DNA of 55,323 bases, from contig DATKZX010000015.1 in NCBI GenBank assembly GCA_035527755.1, positions 1 through 55,323 of the forward strand. Reading direction: 5' to 3'. Numbering within the stretch: position 1 is the stretch's first letter; every line of letters begins with the position of its first letter. This document shows, in pieces, positions 42,033 through 49,638 of the stretch. Both the position numbers and the translations under genes were made by a program. The DNA is from Methanomassiliicoccales archaeon (lineage in GTDB: Archaea; Thermoplasmatota; Thermoplasmata; Methanomassiliicoccales; UBA472). The notes beneath the pieces are model-generated. The model was not told the DNA's origin. It saw nothing but the letters and a program-made list of their open reading frames with translations, and did no database searches.

Positions 42033-42887
42033 TCAAGGCTTCCTTGCCAGAACGCCCATCCAATGATCGTCTGCCTTGACCGGAGTCCCTCTGAGATCGC
42101 CCCGGATCTCGAGCGTCTCAAACCCATGCCTTACCATCAGAGATCGAGCACGCCTCTCATCGACGTAATTGAACCAAACGCGATAAACGACCGGATCTCT
42201 CCCTCCCTCCAGGACTATGTACTGATTGACAGAGGCAGGATGATCTGGATAATCATATCTCCTCTGGAGGACTATGTGGGGGGAGTCCCTCCAAAATCCC
42301 GTCTCCGCCGCTTGCCAAACTTCGTCGCCGAGTTCCTCGATGATATCCTTCTTCATCGTATCGAATACGAAAAGACCTTTCGGGTTGAGCCAGCCGTTCA
42401 CCTTGTCGAGAAACGCGCTCATATCATCATCGCTCAGGGCGCACAGGTCGCCGTAGATTAGTAGCACAGCATCGAAATGACGATCGAGATCGAGCTCAAG
42501 ATAGTTCGCGACCGTGTAGTCGAGTCTTTCCATCCCGTCCCGGTTCTCGTTCGCGTAGGCGATGCTGTTGCTTGAGATGTCCACGCCCAACACTTCGTAT
42601 CCCAATTCAGCCAATCGCTTTGCGTACAATCCAGGACCGCATCCCAGATCGAGAATCGTCCGCGCACCCGACTTCTTCAGATTGCCGTCGATCCATTCGA
42701 CGGATCTATCAATGTCTTCGAATCGTCTGCTAGCTGCACCGGTGGATTGATCGAGATGTGCCGACAACATCATCTTCGATATGTGAGGATGCTCCCAGAA
42801 GATGCTCTCACCCTTCTCGAACAGAGCAGGTCTCTTATCCAACTGTGCGATGGCTTGAATGTCTTCAGATAAGATAGAAGTCCTCAT
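42033..42887 (-). CDS. Class I SAM-dependent methyltransferase
   Basis: A 284-residue methyltransferase with motif I LDLGCGPGLYAKRL near residue 80, the acidic loop VLGVDISSNSI near residue 100 and VLLIYGDLCALS as the motif IV region. The C-terminal half (YDYPDHPASVNQYIVLEGG) is beta-rich and probably forms a lid. Substrate is unknown; similar proteins modify small molecules in bacteria and archaea. The gene is flanked by 24-bp imperfect direct repeats and stands alone in a stretch that seems poorer in GC than the core genes. It may have been acquired. The start is uncertain within a few codons. Confidence 0.85.
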   Translation of the reverse strand: MRTSILSEDIQAIAQLDKRPALFEKGESIFWEHPHISKMMLSAHLDQSTGAASRRFEDIDRSVEWIDGNLKKSGARTILDLGCGPGLYAKRLAELGYEVLGVDISSNSIAYANENRDGMERLDYTVANYLELDLDRHFDAVLLIYGDLCALSDDDMSAFLDKVNGWLNPKGLFVFDTMKKDIIEELGDEVWQAAETGFWRDSPHIVLQRRYDYPDHPASVNQYIVLEGGRDPVVYRVWFNYVDERRARSLMVRHGFETLEIRGDLRGTPVKADDHWMGVLARKP

Positions 42888-42949
42888 ACCGCTTCATTTA
42901 CACCTTCTTATAAAATCATTTTTAGATATTCATCTCTTAGACGGACAAT

Positions 42950-43120
42950 TCCACCCTCCGTCCCTAACCAGCCCTACCTGCAAGGCCAGATCCTCGTTGT
43001 TGCTATCCTTGATCATGATCAGGAACTCGTCGAGGTCCTGAGCGCCAAGCAGGTGTCCTTGAGCTCGTGGTCCATGTTCACCCTCGTGTGACCGTAGAAT
43101 AGCTCGATAACTTCCCCCAG
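42950..43120 (-). pseudogene. Frameshifted gene remnant of unknown origin
   Basis: On the minus strand one frame encodes GLGEVIELFYGHTRVNMDHE followed by LK, then protein-like sequence continues in another frame as LLGAQDLDEFLIMIKDSNNE and on to GLVRDGGW. Joining them needs one frame change near 43055. The second part carries the right-hand copy of the direct repeat. No intact gene covers 42888-43171, so this looks like a decayed coding region; the parent family is not recognised. Confidence 0.4.
42951..42974. repeat. Imperfect direct repeat, right copy (upstream of the methyltransferase gene)
   Basis: 24 bases matching 42001-42024 at 21 positions. In the minus-strand frame of the adjacent remnant it encodes GLVRDGG; the left copy can read GPVRNGG in the same way, hinting that both are tails of one ancestral coding sequence. 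Confidence 0.65.
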
Positions 43121-43140
43121 TCCTCGCGCAGGACAATTAC

Positions 43141-43149
43141 TTTTTTATG
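43141..43149 (+). promoter_or_regulatory. TATA-like box of abcE1
   Basis: TTTTTTATG centred 27 bp before the ATG at 43172, so the transcript should be leaderless. Confidence 0.55.
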
Positions 43150-43171
43150 CCTCCTCTCAATAGGTGGGAGC

Positions 43172-44941
43172 ATGCGCATAGCGGTGCTCCTGCGGGACCG
43201 ATGTCAATATAAGAAGTGCAATCGGGAATGCCTGAAGTACTGCCCTATAGTGCGCACGGGAGTGGAAGCGGTGGTCATAGGCGATGACGGCCGTCCGATC
43301 GTTTCCGAGGACCTGTGTACAGGATGCGGCATCTGTGTGCATAAGTGTCCATTCGAAGCCCTCAAGATCATCGGCCTGCCCGACGAACTGCGCGAGGACA
43401 TCGTTCACCAGTATGGAAAGAACGGCTTCCGCCTGTACCGCCTCCCGGTCCCCAAGGACGGCGTCGTGACCGGTATCCTCGGTCCCAACGGAATAGGGAA
43501 GAGCACCTCGTTCCGCCTGCTGTCCGGTGAAGAGATACCGAACCTCGGTAACTATGAGAACCCGCCCAGCAAGGATGAGGTGCTGGACCATTTCGCCGGC
43601 ACCGAACTTCACGATCATTTGAAACGAGTGTTCGAAAAGGAGGTGCGCACCTCCATCAAGCCGCAGTACGTGGACAAACTGCCGACCGTGTTCAAGGGCA
43701 GCGTGCGCGAGCTGCTCAAGAAGGTGGAGGGACGGATGACCATCGACGAGGCGGTTCCCTTACTAGAACTGGACGAAGCAATAAACCGCCAGATGACCGA
43801 GCTTTCCGGCGGAGAACTGCAGAGGGTCGCCATAGCCGCCACCATCATGAAGGACGCCGAGATCTACTTCTTCGACGAACCTTCCTCCTACCTTGATATC
43901 TACCAGAGGATGAGGGTCGCCCGGGTCATCGAAAAATTGGCCCGGGAAAAACAGGTGGTGGTCATCGAGCACGATCTTGCCATCTTGGATTTCCTGGCCG
44001 AGAACGTCTACCTGGTGTTCGGTTCCGAGGGAGCCTTCGGAATATTCTCCCTTCCGCGCCAAGTACGCTCGGCCATAAACATATACCTGGACGGATACGC
44101 CAAGGAGGAGAACATGCGCTTCCGCGACACGCGGATCGTCTTCGAGTCCCGCCCGCCGCGCGCCAACTGGGAGCAGTTCAACCTGATGGAGTACGACACC
44201 ATCGAATGCCAGTACCCCTCCTTCCATCTCAAGGTGGAACCGGGCGCCATCAAGATCGGGGAGACCGTCGGTATCGTGGGACCGAACGCCATCGGCAAGA
44301 CCACCTTCGTGAAGGTCATCGCCGGAGCGCTGAAGCCTACCGTGGGCAAGATCGACAGCCATTTCAAGGTCAGCTACAAGCCGCAGTACATCAGTCCTGA
44401 TTTCGACGGTACGGTGCGGGAGATGTTCAACGCCACGGTGAAGGACTTCTTCGAGTCCGGCTTCTTCCAAAGCGAGATCGCCCGGCCGCTCACCTTGAAA
44501 AATCTGCTGGAAAAGAACGTGATGACCTTATCCGGCGGAGAACTTCAGCGAGTGGCCATCGCCCTCTGCCTGTCCCGCGAGGCGGACATATATCTTCTGG
44601 ACGAACCGTCGGCCTATCTTGATTCCAATCAGAGGATGGAAGCGGCCAAGACAGTGCGGCGCACCATGGAGAAGAAGGGCCGCAGCGCCCTGGTCGTCGA
44701 TCACGATATCTACTTCCTGGACATGGTTGCCGATTCCATCATGGTGTTCGATGGCATAGCAGGGAAGGAGGGTCTGGGGCAAGGACCTCTGGACATGCGC
44801 AAGGGCATGAACCTCTTCCTCAAGAATGTGGACGTTACCTTCAGAAGGGATACCGATACCAACCGCCCGCGCATAAACAAGCCCGGGTCCCGGCTCGATC
44901 GGGAGCAGAAGGAAAGGGGCGAATACTACTATACCGGCTGA
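43172..44941 (+). CDS. abcE1: Ribosome-recycling ATPase ABCE1/Rli1
   Basis: Splits ribosomal subunits after termination, using ATP. The 589 residues begin with two [4Fe-4S] clusters (CQYKKC.. and CTGCGICVHKCP). Two ABC domains follow: the first with GPNGIGKST near residue 111, LSGGELQR and FFDEPSSYLD; the second with GPNAIGKTT near residue 370, LSGGELQR and LLDEPSAYLD. The hinge between them (RPPRANWEQFN) is present, as is the C-terminal RPRINKPGSRLDREQ tail. This family is universal in archaea and eukaryotes and absent from bacteria. Its 3' end overlaps the convergent small gene by 13 bases. Confidence 0.98.
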   Translation: MRIAVLLRDRCQYKKCNRECLKYCPIVRTGVEAVVIGDDGRPIVSEDLCTGCGICVHKCPFEALKIIGLPDELREDIVHQYGKNGFRLYRLPVPKDGVVTGILGPNGIGKSTSFRLLSGEEIPNLGNYENPPSKDEVLDHFAGTELHDHLKRVFEKEVRTSIKPQYVDKLPTVFKGSVRELLKKVEGRMTIDEAVPLLELDEAINRQMTELSGGELQRVAIAATIMKDAEIYFFDEPSSYLDIYQRMRVARVIEKLAREKQVVVIEHDLAILDFLAENVYLVFGSEGAFGIFSLPRQVRSAINIYLDGYAKEENMRFRDTRIVFESRPPRANWEQFNLMEYDTIECQYPSFHLKVEPGAIKIGETVGIVGPNAIGKTTFVKVIAGALKPTVGKIDSHFKVSYKPQYISPDFDGTVREMFNATVKDFFESGFFQSEIARPLTLKNLLEKNVMTLSGGELQRVAIALCLSREADIYLLDEPSAYLDSNQRMEAAKTVRRTMEKKGRSALVVDHDIYFLDMVADSIMVFDGIAGKEGLGQGPLDMRKGMNLFLKNVDVTFRRDTDTNRPRINKPGSRLDREQKERGEYYYTG

Positions 44942-45171
44942 TCCGGTTCTTTTTCAGACGGTTCGACCCACCACACCCAGCAAGCCTTTTCCCTGTCCAC
45001 TTCACCGCAGACCAATCCCATCTTACGAAGTTTGTTTAGCGAACGAGCGAGATCATCGGGGCAGCGGTATCCGAAGATGTCCAGCATTTCCTCCACCTCC
45101 ATGGTGGTGTACCTCTTATCGCCCATAACACCGCGAAGCGCGTCCATCACCATCCGCAGGGCCTCGTTCAT
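44929..45171 (-). CDS. Small winged-helix-like protein of unknown function
   Basis: An 80-residue protein that I cannot assign. Its order of segments, MDALRGVMGDKRYTTMEVEE then a second helix and DDLARSLNKLRKMGLVCGEV followed by a strand CWVWWVE, looks like a winged helix-turn-helix, which suggests DNA or protein binding. The 3' end runs 13 bases into convergent abcE1. The start could be the ATG at 45171 or a TTG three bases upstream. It is divergent from the flavodiiron gene, so it might regulate it, but that is speculation. Confidence 0.55.
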   Translation of the reverse strand: MNEALRMVMDALRGVMGDKRYTTMEVEEMLDIFGYRCPDDLARSLNKLRKMGLVCGEVDREKACWVWWVEPSEKEPDQPV

Positions 45172-45217
45172 CAACGGGTAATGGCACCGCTCATCTCAAA
45201 AACCTTCTGCCAAGAAT

Positions 45218-45226
45218 GTATTAATC
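45218..45226 (+). promoter_or_regulatory. TATA-like box of the flavodiiron/desulforedoxin operon
   Basis: GTATTAATC centred about 31 bp before the ATG at 45253. It lies inside a longer open frame, whose first 24 codons are therefore doubtful. Confidence 0.5.
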
Positions 45227-45252
45227 CCCAGAACAATCGTTCATACGATAAT

Positions 45253-46425
45253 ATGGAAGCGGTTCAGATATCCGACGGCATATACTGGGTGGGAGTACTG
45301 GATTGGAACGCCCGAAATTTCCACGGCTTCAGCACCCCAAGGGGAACTTCCTACAACGCCTACCTCATACTGGACGAGAAGGTCACCCTCATCGATTGCG
45401 TCAAGTTGCCTTTCATAGCGGAGATGATGTCCCGCATAGCATCGGTGATCGATCCCAAGGATATCGACCTCATCGTCTCCAATCACGCCGAGGGGGACCA
45501 CGCCAGCGGACTGCCTATGACGCAGCATCTCACCGGTGCGGAGATAGTCACCTCCAAGAAGGGGGTGGAAGCGTTGCGTTTGAACTACGGACCGATGAGG
45601 ACACGGGAGGTCAAGGACGGCGAAGAACTGTCCATCGGTAAACGCACCCTGCGCTTCATCGAGACGCCCATGCTGCATTGGCCGGAATCGATGTTCACCT
45701 ACGCGGTGGAGGACCAGGTGCTCTTCTCCATGGACGCCTTCGGTCAGCACCTCTGCAGCTCCGAACGCTTCGATGACCAGGTGGACATGTGCGTGGTGAT
45801 GGAGGAGGCTTCGACGTACTATGCCAACATCCTGATGCCTTTCGGCTCCCAGGTCAAGAAGACCTACGAGAAGGTCAAGGACCTCCCCATCAAGATCGTG
45901 GCCACCTCCCACGGGATCATGTGGCGCTCCCACATCCAGGATATCATCAGGGCCTATCTGCGGTGGGCTGGAGGAGAGACCGAGGAAAGGGCGGTCGTAA
46001 TTTACGATACCATGTGGGGCTCCACGGAGAAAATGGCCGAGGCCATCACCGAAGGCATACGCTCGCAGGGCGTCCCTGTCACACTGCTTCGCCTGACGGT
46101 CAGCGAACGTTCCACCGTCATGCGCGAAGTGCTGCGCTCCCGAGTGGTGGTCATCGGCTCCTGCACCCTGAACAACGGCATGTTCCCCACCGTGGCGGAC
46201 ATCACCACTTACATGAAGGGGCTGAGGCCCAAGGGCCGCAAGGCCGCGGTGTTCGGCTCCTACGGTTGGGGCGGGGGAGCCGTCAAGGCCATCAAAGAGA
46301 ACCTGGAGGGCGCTGGGCTGGAGTTTCCGTATCCCGACCTGGAGATCAAGTTCGCTCCCATGAAGGACGGCGTGGAGAAAAGCCACGCCTTTGGCGTGGA
46401 CATAGCGAAAAGCATTAAGACCTGA
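45253..46425 (+). CDS. fprA: Flavodiiron protein FprA (oxygen-reducing)
   Basis: Reduces O2 to water (or NO) with electrons from F420H2, rubredoxin or similar carriers, protecting anaerobes. The 390 residues have the metallo-beta-lactamase diiron domain with NHAEGDHASG (H-x-E-x-D-H), the histidine in MLHWPES, the aspartate in FSMDAFGQH and the histidine in ATSHGIMW, so all iron ligands appear present. The C-terminal 140 residues are a flavodoxin domain with the FMN loop YDTMWGSTEKMA. The electron donor cannot be told from the sequence. A desulforedoxin gene follows 29 bases later. Confidence 0.94.
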   Translation: MEAVQISDGIYWVGVLDWNARNFHGFSTPRGTSYNAYLILDEKVTLIDCVKLPFIAEMMSRIASVIDPKDIDLIVSNHAEGDHASGLPMTQHLTGAEIVTSKKGVEALRLNYGPMRTREVKDGEELSIGKRTLRFIETPMLHWPESMFTYAVEDQVLFSMDAFGQHLCSSERFDDQVDMCVVMEEASTYYANILMPFGSQVKKTYEKVKDLPIKIVATSHGIMWRSHIQDIIRAYLRWAGGETEERAVVIYDTMWGSTEKMAEAITEGIRSQGVPVTLLRLTVSERSTVMREVLRSRVVVIGSCTLNNGMFPTVADITTYMKGLRPKGRKAAVFGSYGWGGGAVKAIKENLEGAGLEFPYPDLEIKFAPMKDGVEKSHAFGVDIAKSIKT

Positions 46426-46454
46426 GGGCTGCGTTAATATCACAGGTGTTCAAA

Positions 46455-46574
46455 ATGACCAAGGTCGGTGAGGTCTACGAGTGCGAGATATGCGGGAACA
46501 AAGTGAAGTTGATCGAGTCTGGCAACGGCACCCTGGTGTGCTGCGGACAGCCTATGACCAAGGTCAGCGGCTGA
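46455..46574 (+). CDS. Desulforedoxin-like iron protein
   Basis: A 39-residue protein with CEIC near residue 10 and CC at residues 29-30 followed by GQPM, the Cys-x2-Cys / Cys-Cys pattern of desulforedoxin and of the N-terminal domain of desulfoferrodoxin; it binds one iron with four cysteines. AGGTG lies before the ATG. It begins 29 bases after fprA, so it is probably the electron donor or redox partner of the flavodiiron protein. The superoxide-reductase domain is absent. It is too short for many gene finders. Confidence 0.9.
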   Translation: MTKVGEVYECEICGNKVKLIESGNGTLVCCGQPMTKVSG

Positions 46575-46596
46575 GCCGCTCGACCACCTCTTTTTT
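46566..46596 (+). terminator. Hairpin plus T-tract at the end of the fprA operon
   Basis: Perfect arms AGCGGC and GCCGCT flank the TGA stop codon of the desulforedoxin gene, followed by a CTCTTTTTTC run. Confidence 0.65.
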
Positions 46597-46630
46597 CATT
46601 TCCAGACCTTCCCTGCAGGGGTGCGAACCT

Positions 46631-46640
46631 AATTAAACAA
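46631..46640 (+). promoter_or_regulatory. TATA-like box of the second PHP gene
   Basis: AATTAAACAA centred 26 bp before the GTG start at 46661, supporting a leaderless GTG-initiated gene. Confidence 0.5.
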
Positions 46641-46660
46641 GAACTTACGTTCCCCAAACC

Positions 46661-47575
46661 GTGTTCAGCAAGGCCGATGTCCACGTACATACCAGGTACT
46701 CTGGTCTAGGGCAGTTCGGGGCGCTCAAGTTCCCCGAATCCATATGCCGCCCTGAGGATGTTGTCGACATCGCCCGAAAGATCGGGCTTAGGGTGCTGTG
46801 CATAACCGATCACGATTCCGTCAAGGGCGGATTGCTCGCCAGAGAGTACGCCAAGCGCTACGATGATATCGAGGTCGTCGTCGGTTCTGAGATCAAGACC
46901 AACGACGGCGAGGTCATCGGCCTGTTCATCGAGGAGGACGTTCCCCGAGGGCTCTCTGCCAAAGAGGCCATCGCCAACATACGTACCCAGGGAGGCCTGG
47001 TCGTTGCGCCTCATCCCTTCAGCAGGCACGTTCCCGCGCTCGGTCCCCTGGTGGACGAACTGGACATCGATGCGCTGGAGACCTTGAACGGCGGGCATCT
47101 GGACGGCTATGCCAACGATGCCGCGGAGAAACACGCGGAGAGCGGGAAATGGGCCGTGGTGGGCGGAAGCGACGCCCACGCCCTCGGCCAGCTGGGATGC
47201 TCGCACACTGCTTTCCCCGGAGAGACCGCCGAGGACTTCCGGAAGGCCATACTGAACAAGACCACCACCGCCCAGGGAATGATATCGACCTTGGAGATGG
47301 GCGTGAAGTGGAGCATACAGGTGGTGCTGCAGGCGGACAAGCTCATGCTGAAATCGTTCTTTGGAATTCTAGAGGGGGACGATCCTGACGACCCGCTCAT
47401 CAAGAAGATCAACTCCATGCGGGGGGATAGGAAGCTGGGGGCCCTCATCTCCTCCTTCTTCTTCCTGACCCCGCCCATGCCGTTCATAACCAGCGTCACC
47501 GGTCTGAAGGTCATGAAGTTCATGAACAACCCCAAGCGTGCCGCGGCCTATCACACCTGCAACAACGATCAGTGA
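46661..47575 (+). CDS. PHP-domain phosphoesterase with C-terminal extension
   Basis: A 304-residue PHP hydrolase starting with GTG. Metal-site motifs are ADVHVHTRYSG, ITDHDSVKGG, GSEIKTNDGE, APHPFSRH, TLNGGH and GGSDAHALGQ. After about residue 215 there is an extension with a hydrophobic stretch (ISSFFFLTPPMPFITSVTG) that might touch the membrane. Substrate is not known; relatives act on nucleotides or polyprenyl/glycan phosphates. It is unlike the other PHP protein in the window (35755-36417), which is shorter and has a basic tail. It is convergent with the flavoprotein gene and the ends overlap by seven bases. Confidence 0.82.
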   Translation: MFSKADVHVHTRYSGLGQFGALKFPESICRPEDVVDIARKIGLRVLCITDHDSVKGGLLAREYAKRYDDIEVVVGSEIKTNDGEVIGLFIEEDVPRGLSAKEAIANIRTQGGLVVAPHPFSRHVPALGPLVDELDIDALETLNGGHLDGYANDAAEKHAESGKWAVVGGSDAHALGQLGCSHTAFPGETAEDFRKAILNKTTTAQGMISTLEMGVKWSIQVVLQADKLMLKSFFGILEGDDPDDPLIKKINSMRGDRKLGALISSFFFLTPPMPFITSVTGLKVMKFMNNPKRAAAYHTCNNDQ

Positions 47576-48969
47576 TGATGGTGCTCCGGGTCCACCAGGT
47601 TGGCGAAGGCGCCGGTCACCGCTTCGCTTAGGGCCGGATGAATGCACTGACTGCGGGCCATGGGCATGTATGTCTGGTCGCCGGCGTTCATCAGATACAC
47701 TACCTGCTGCACCAGTATGGCGGCGTGCGAACCGACGATGTGCGCCCCCAATATCCGCCGGCTGCTCTGATCGACGATGACCTTGACGAAACCGTCCTCC
47801 TCGCCCATGGCGTATCCCTTGGCGCAGTCCATGTATCCTTTCCTGCCTACCAGCACCTTGAGGCCTAGGCGCTTGCACTCCTCCTGCGTAAGCCCGACGC
47901 TGCCAACCTCCGGGTAGCCGAACACCGCGTGGGGGACGGCGTGCTCGTCCAGCTCTACCTTCTTAGCGCCGAACATATTGTACCATACCAGCTCGGAGTG
48001 GTAGTTGGCGGTGTGGCGGAACATGGTGCGGCCGATGATGTCCCCGATGGCGTATATCCCCGGCACGTTGGTCTCCATGAACTTGTCCACCACCACGTAG
48101 TTGTTCTTGTCCACGATTATTCCGGCGACCTGCGGGCGCAGCCAATCGGCATTGCTCTGCACCCCGGTGGTGACCAGGACCTGCTTCGCCCGTACCTCCT
48201 GCGCCTCTCCGCTGGAGCGGTCCTTGTGCACCACCACTTTCTCTCCGCCCTCCGAGCGAACTGAGGTGACCTCTTGGTTCACCCTCACGTCCATGTATTC
48301 CAGGGATCTTTTCAGCACTATCTCGCTGATCTCTGGCTCCTCGTTCTTGAGCAGCCGGGGATTATGGCCGATGATGGTGGTGCGGCAGCCGAACGACGCG
48401 AGGAACATCCCTAGCTCGCTGGCCTTGTAGCCTCCGCCGAGTATGACCATGCTCTCCGGCAGTTCGGTCATATCGAAGAAATCCTCGGAGGTGAGGAAAC
48501 CGACGTCCAGCAGACCGGGGATCTCCGGCACCTTGGTGCGCGCCCCTGCGGCGATGATGATCTTTTGCGCGGTGATCTGCTCCGACCCCGCCTGCAGCGT
48601 ATATTTGTCGGTGAAGTGGGCGGTCGTGGGATAGAAGTCCAGCTCCTTGTCCGCCTTCACCGCTTCCAGCATACCGTCCCTGTCAGGAAGTATGAGGTCC
48701 CACATGCGCTTCCGCACCAGCTGGAAATCGGTCCTCTCCACCTTGGCATGGATGCCGATGCGCTTGGCGTCGGCGATGACCCGCACGATATCCGCCGGCG
48801 TGACCATGATCTTGCTGGGAATGCAGCCCCGGTTCAAGCAGGTCCCGCCCATGGGTCCGTTCTCCACCACCGCCACCTTCATGCCCTTTTCTCTGGCCTT
48901 GGAGGCAACGTTCATGCCTGCCCCTGAACCGATGACTATCAGATCGTACTCCTTCATATGCAGACCCAT
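47569..48969 (-). CDS. Dihydrolipoamide-dehydrogenase-like flavoprotein disulfide reductase
   Basis: A 466-residue FAD/NAD(P) oxidoreductase. It has the FAD site VIGSGAGMNVASKA near residue 12, the redox disulfide TCLNRGCIPSK near residue 44, the NAD(P) site VILGGGYKASELG near 175, the FAD-contact AIGDIIGRT near 310 and the C-terminal base CIHPALSEAV. No 2-oxoacid dehydrogenase genes are near, so it may reduce another disulfide, for example a low-molecular-weight thiol. A TATA-like box (48991-49000) centred 27 bp upstream supports the ATG at 48969 over one 12 bases later. The protein ends in HHHH. It is divergent from the DGC-domain gene. Confidence 0.88.
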   Translation of the reverse strand: MGLHMKEYDLIVIGSGAGMNVASKAREKGMKVAVVENGPMGGTCLNRGCIPSKIMVTPADIVRVIADAKRIGIHAKVERTDFQLVRKRMWDLILPDRDGMLEAVKADKELDFYPTTAHFTDKYTLQAGSEQITAQKIIIAAGARTKVPEIPGLLDVGFLTSEDFFDMTELPESMVILGGGYKASELGMFLASFGCRTTIIGHNPRLLKNEEPEISEIVLKRSLEYMDVRVNQEVTSVRSEGGEKVVVHKDRSSGEAQEVRAKQVLVTTGVQSNADWLRPQVAGIIVDKNNYVVVDKFMETNVPGIYAIGDIIGRTMFRHTANYHSELVWYNMFGAKKVELDEHAVPHAVFGYPEVGSVGLTQEECKRLGLKVLVGRKGYMDCAKGYAMGEEDGFVKVIVDQSSRRILGAHIVGSHAAILVQQVVYLMNAGDQTYMPMARSQCIHPALSEAVTGAFANLVDPEHHHH

Positions 48970-48990
48970 ATCAACAAAGGGACTCCTACC

Positions 48991-49000
48991 TTAGATTATA
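48991..49000 (-). promoter_or_regulatory. TATA-like box of the flavoprotein gene
   Basis: The minus strand reads TATAATCTAA, centred 27 bp before the ATG at 48969. Confidence 0.55.
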
Positions 49001-49048
49001 CTTTCCGGACGCAAGGATTATGTCTTGGTGGCTGCCATCTTTCATTGG

Positions 49049-49432
49049 ATGACCGATACCGAGGAATGTCAATGCAGCGGACAGGACCTCATGATCTTCT
49101 CCTGTTCCGGAGGGTGCAACGTGGGACAGATAGCCAACGCCGCCGTGTTTCGTCTGGCAACGGGAGGGACGGGCAAGATGGCCTGCCTGGCGGCAGTATC
49201 CGCGGGCATGCCGGGACCGGTCACCGGGGCCAAGCAGGCCAAGATGGTGCTGGCGGTCGACGGCTGCCCGGTCAAGTGCGCGGGGAAGACCTTGGAAAAG
49301 GCGGGGATCAAGGTGACGTATCATGTTCTGGTGACCGATCTTGGTCTGAGGAAGGTCGATGACGTCCAACATGACCCCTCCGACGTGGACCGTGCGGTCA
49401 AGCTCTGCTTTGACATACTACCAAAGAACTGA
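49049..49432 (+). CDS. DGC-domain (putative zinc-binding) protein
   Basis: A 127-residue cysteine-rich protein. FSCSGGCNVGQIAN near residue 17, the central MACLAAVSAG and VDGCPVKCAGKTLEKAG near residue 72 match the DGC-domain family of putative metal-binding proteins, with a full set of conserved cysteines and the namesake DGC. Function is unproven; members often lie beside redox or metal genes. The divergent partner here is a disulfide reductase, which might keep these cysteines reduced. The ATG at 49049 was chosen over a TTG at 49025 from a TATA-like box near 49018. Confidence 0.82.
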   Translation: MTDTEECQCSGQDLMIFSCSGGCNVGQIANAAVFRLATGGTGKMACLAAVSAGMPGPVTGAKQAKMVLAVDGCPVKCAGKTLEKAGIKVTYHVLVTDLGLRKVDDVQHDPSDVDRAVKLCFDILPKN

Positions 49433-49482
49433 CCTCTCCATCATCTTTTTGCTTAGTCAGCTTCAGCCCTTTTAGATAGCCT

Positions 49483-49504
49483 ATCGGAATATTTTGATTC
49501 CGAT
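49483..49504. promoter_or_regulatory. Perfect 8-bp dyad upstream of amt-glnK
   Basis: ATCGGAAT and ATTCCGAT flank ATTTTG. It contains GGAA and TTCC spaced by eight bases, resembling NrpR-type nitrogen operators, which have six. It lies about 140 bp before the amt start. Confidence 0.5.
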
Positions 49505-49596
49505 TATCCATTTATGCACCATTATTTCATATTAGTAAACATTTGTAGCATACAGTAAGCTTTTTTTAGTAATTTATCTATCAATGTCGTCAAAGT

Positions 49597-49613
49597 ACCG
49601 TTATTAGAACGGT
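49597..49613. promoter_or_regulatory. Perfect 6-bp dyad next to the amt start
   Basis: ACCGTT and AACGGT flank ATTAG, 26 bp before the amt ATG. It lies where it could block transcription or mark the 5' leader; it differs in sequence from the distal dyad. Confidence 0.45.
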
Positions 49614-49638
49614 CAAGGACGGAAATGAGGTCACAATC

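Noticed and set aside
47569-48957. HHHH at the flavoprotein C-terminus as a cloning tag
   Set aside because: The sequence continues naturally into a convergent gene without vector sequence, so it is native.
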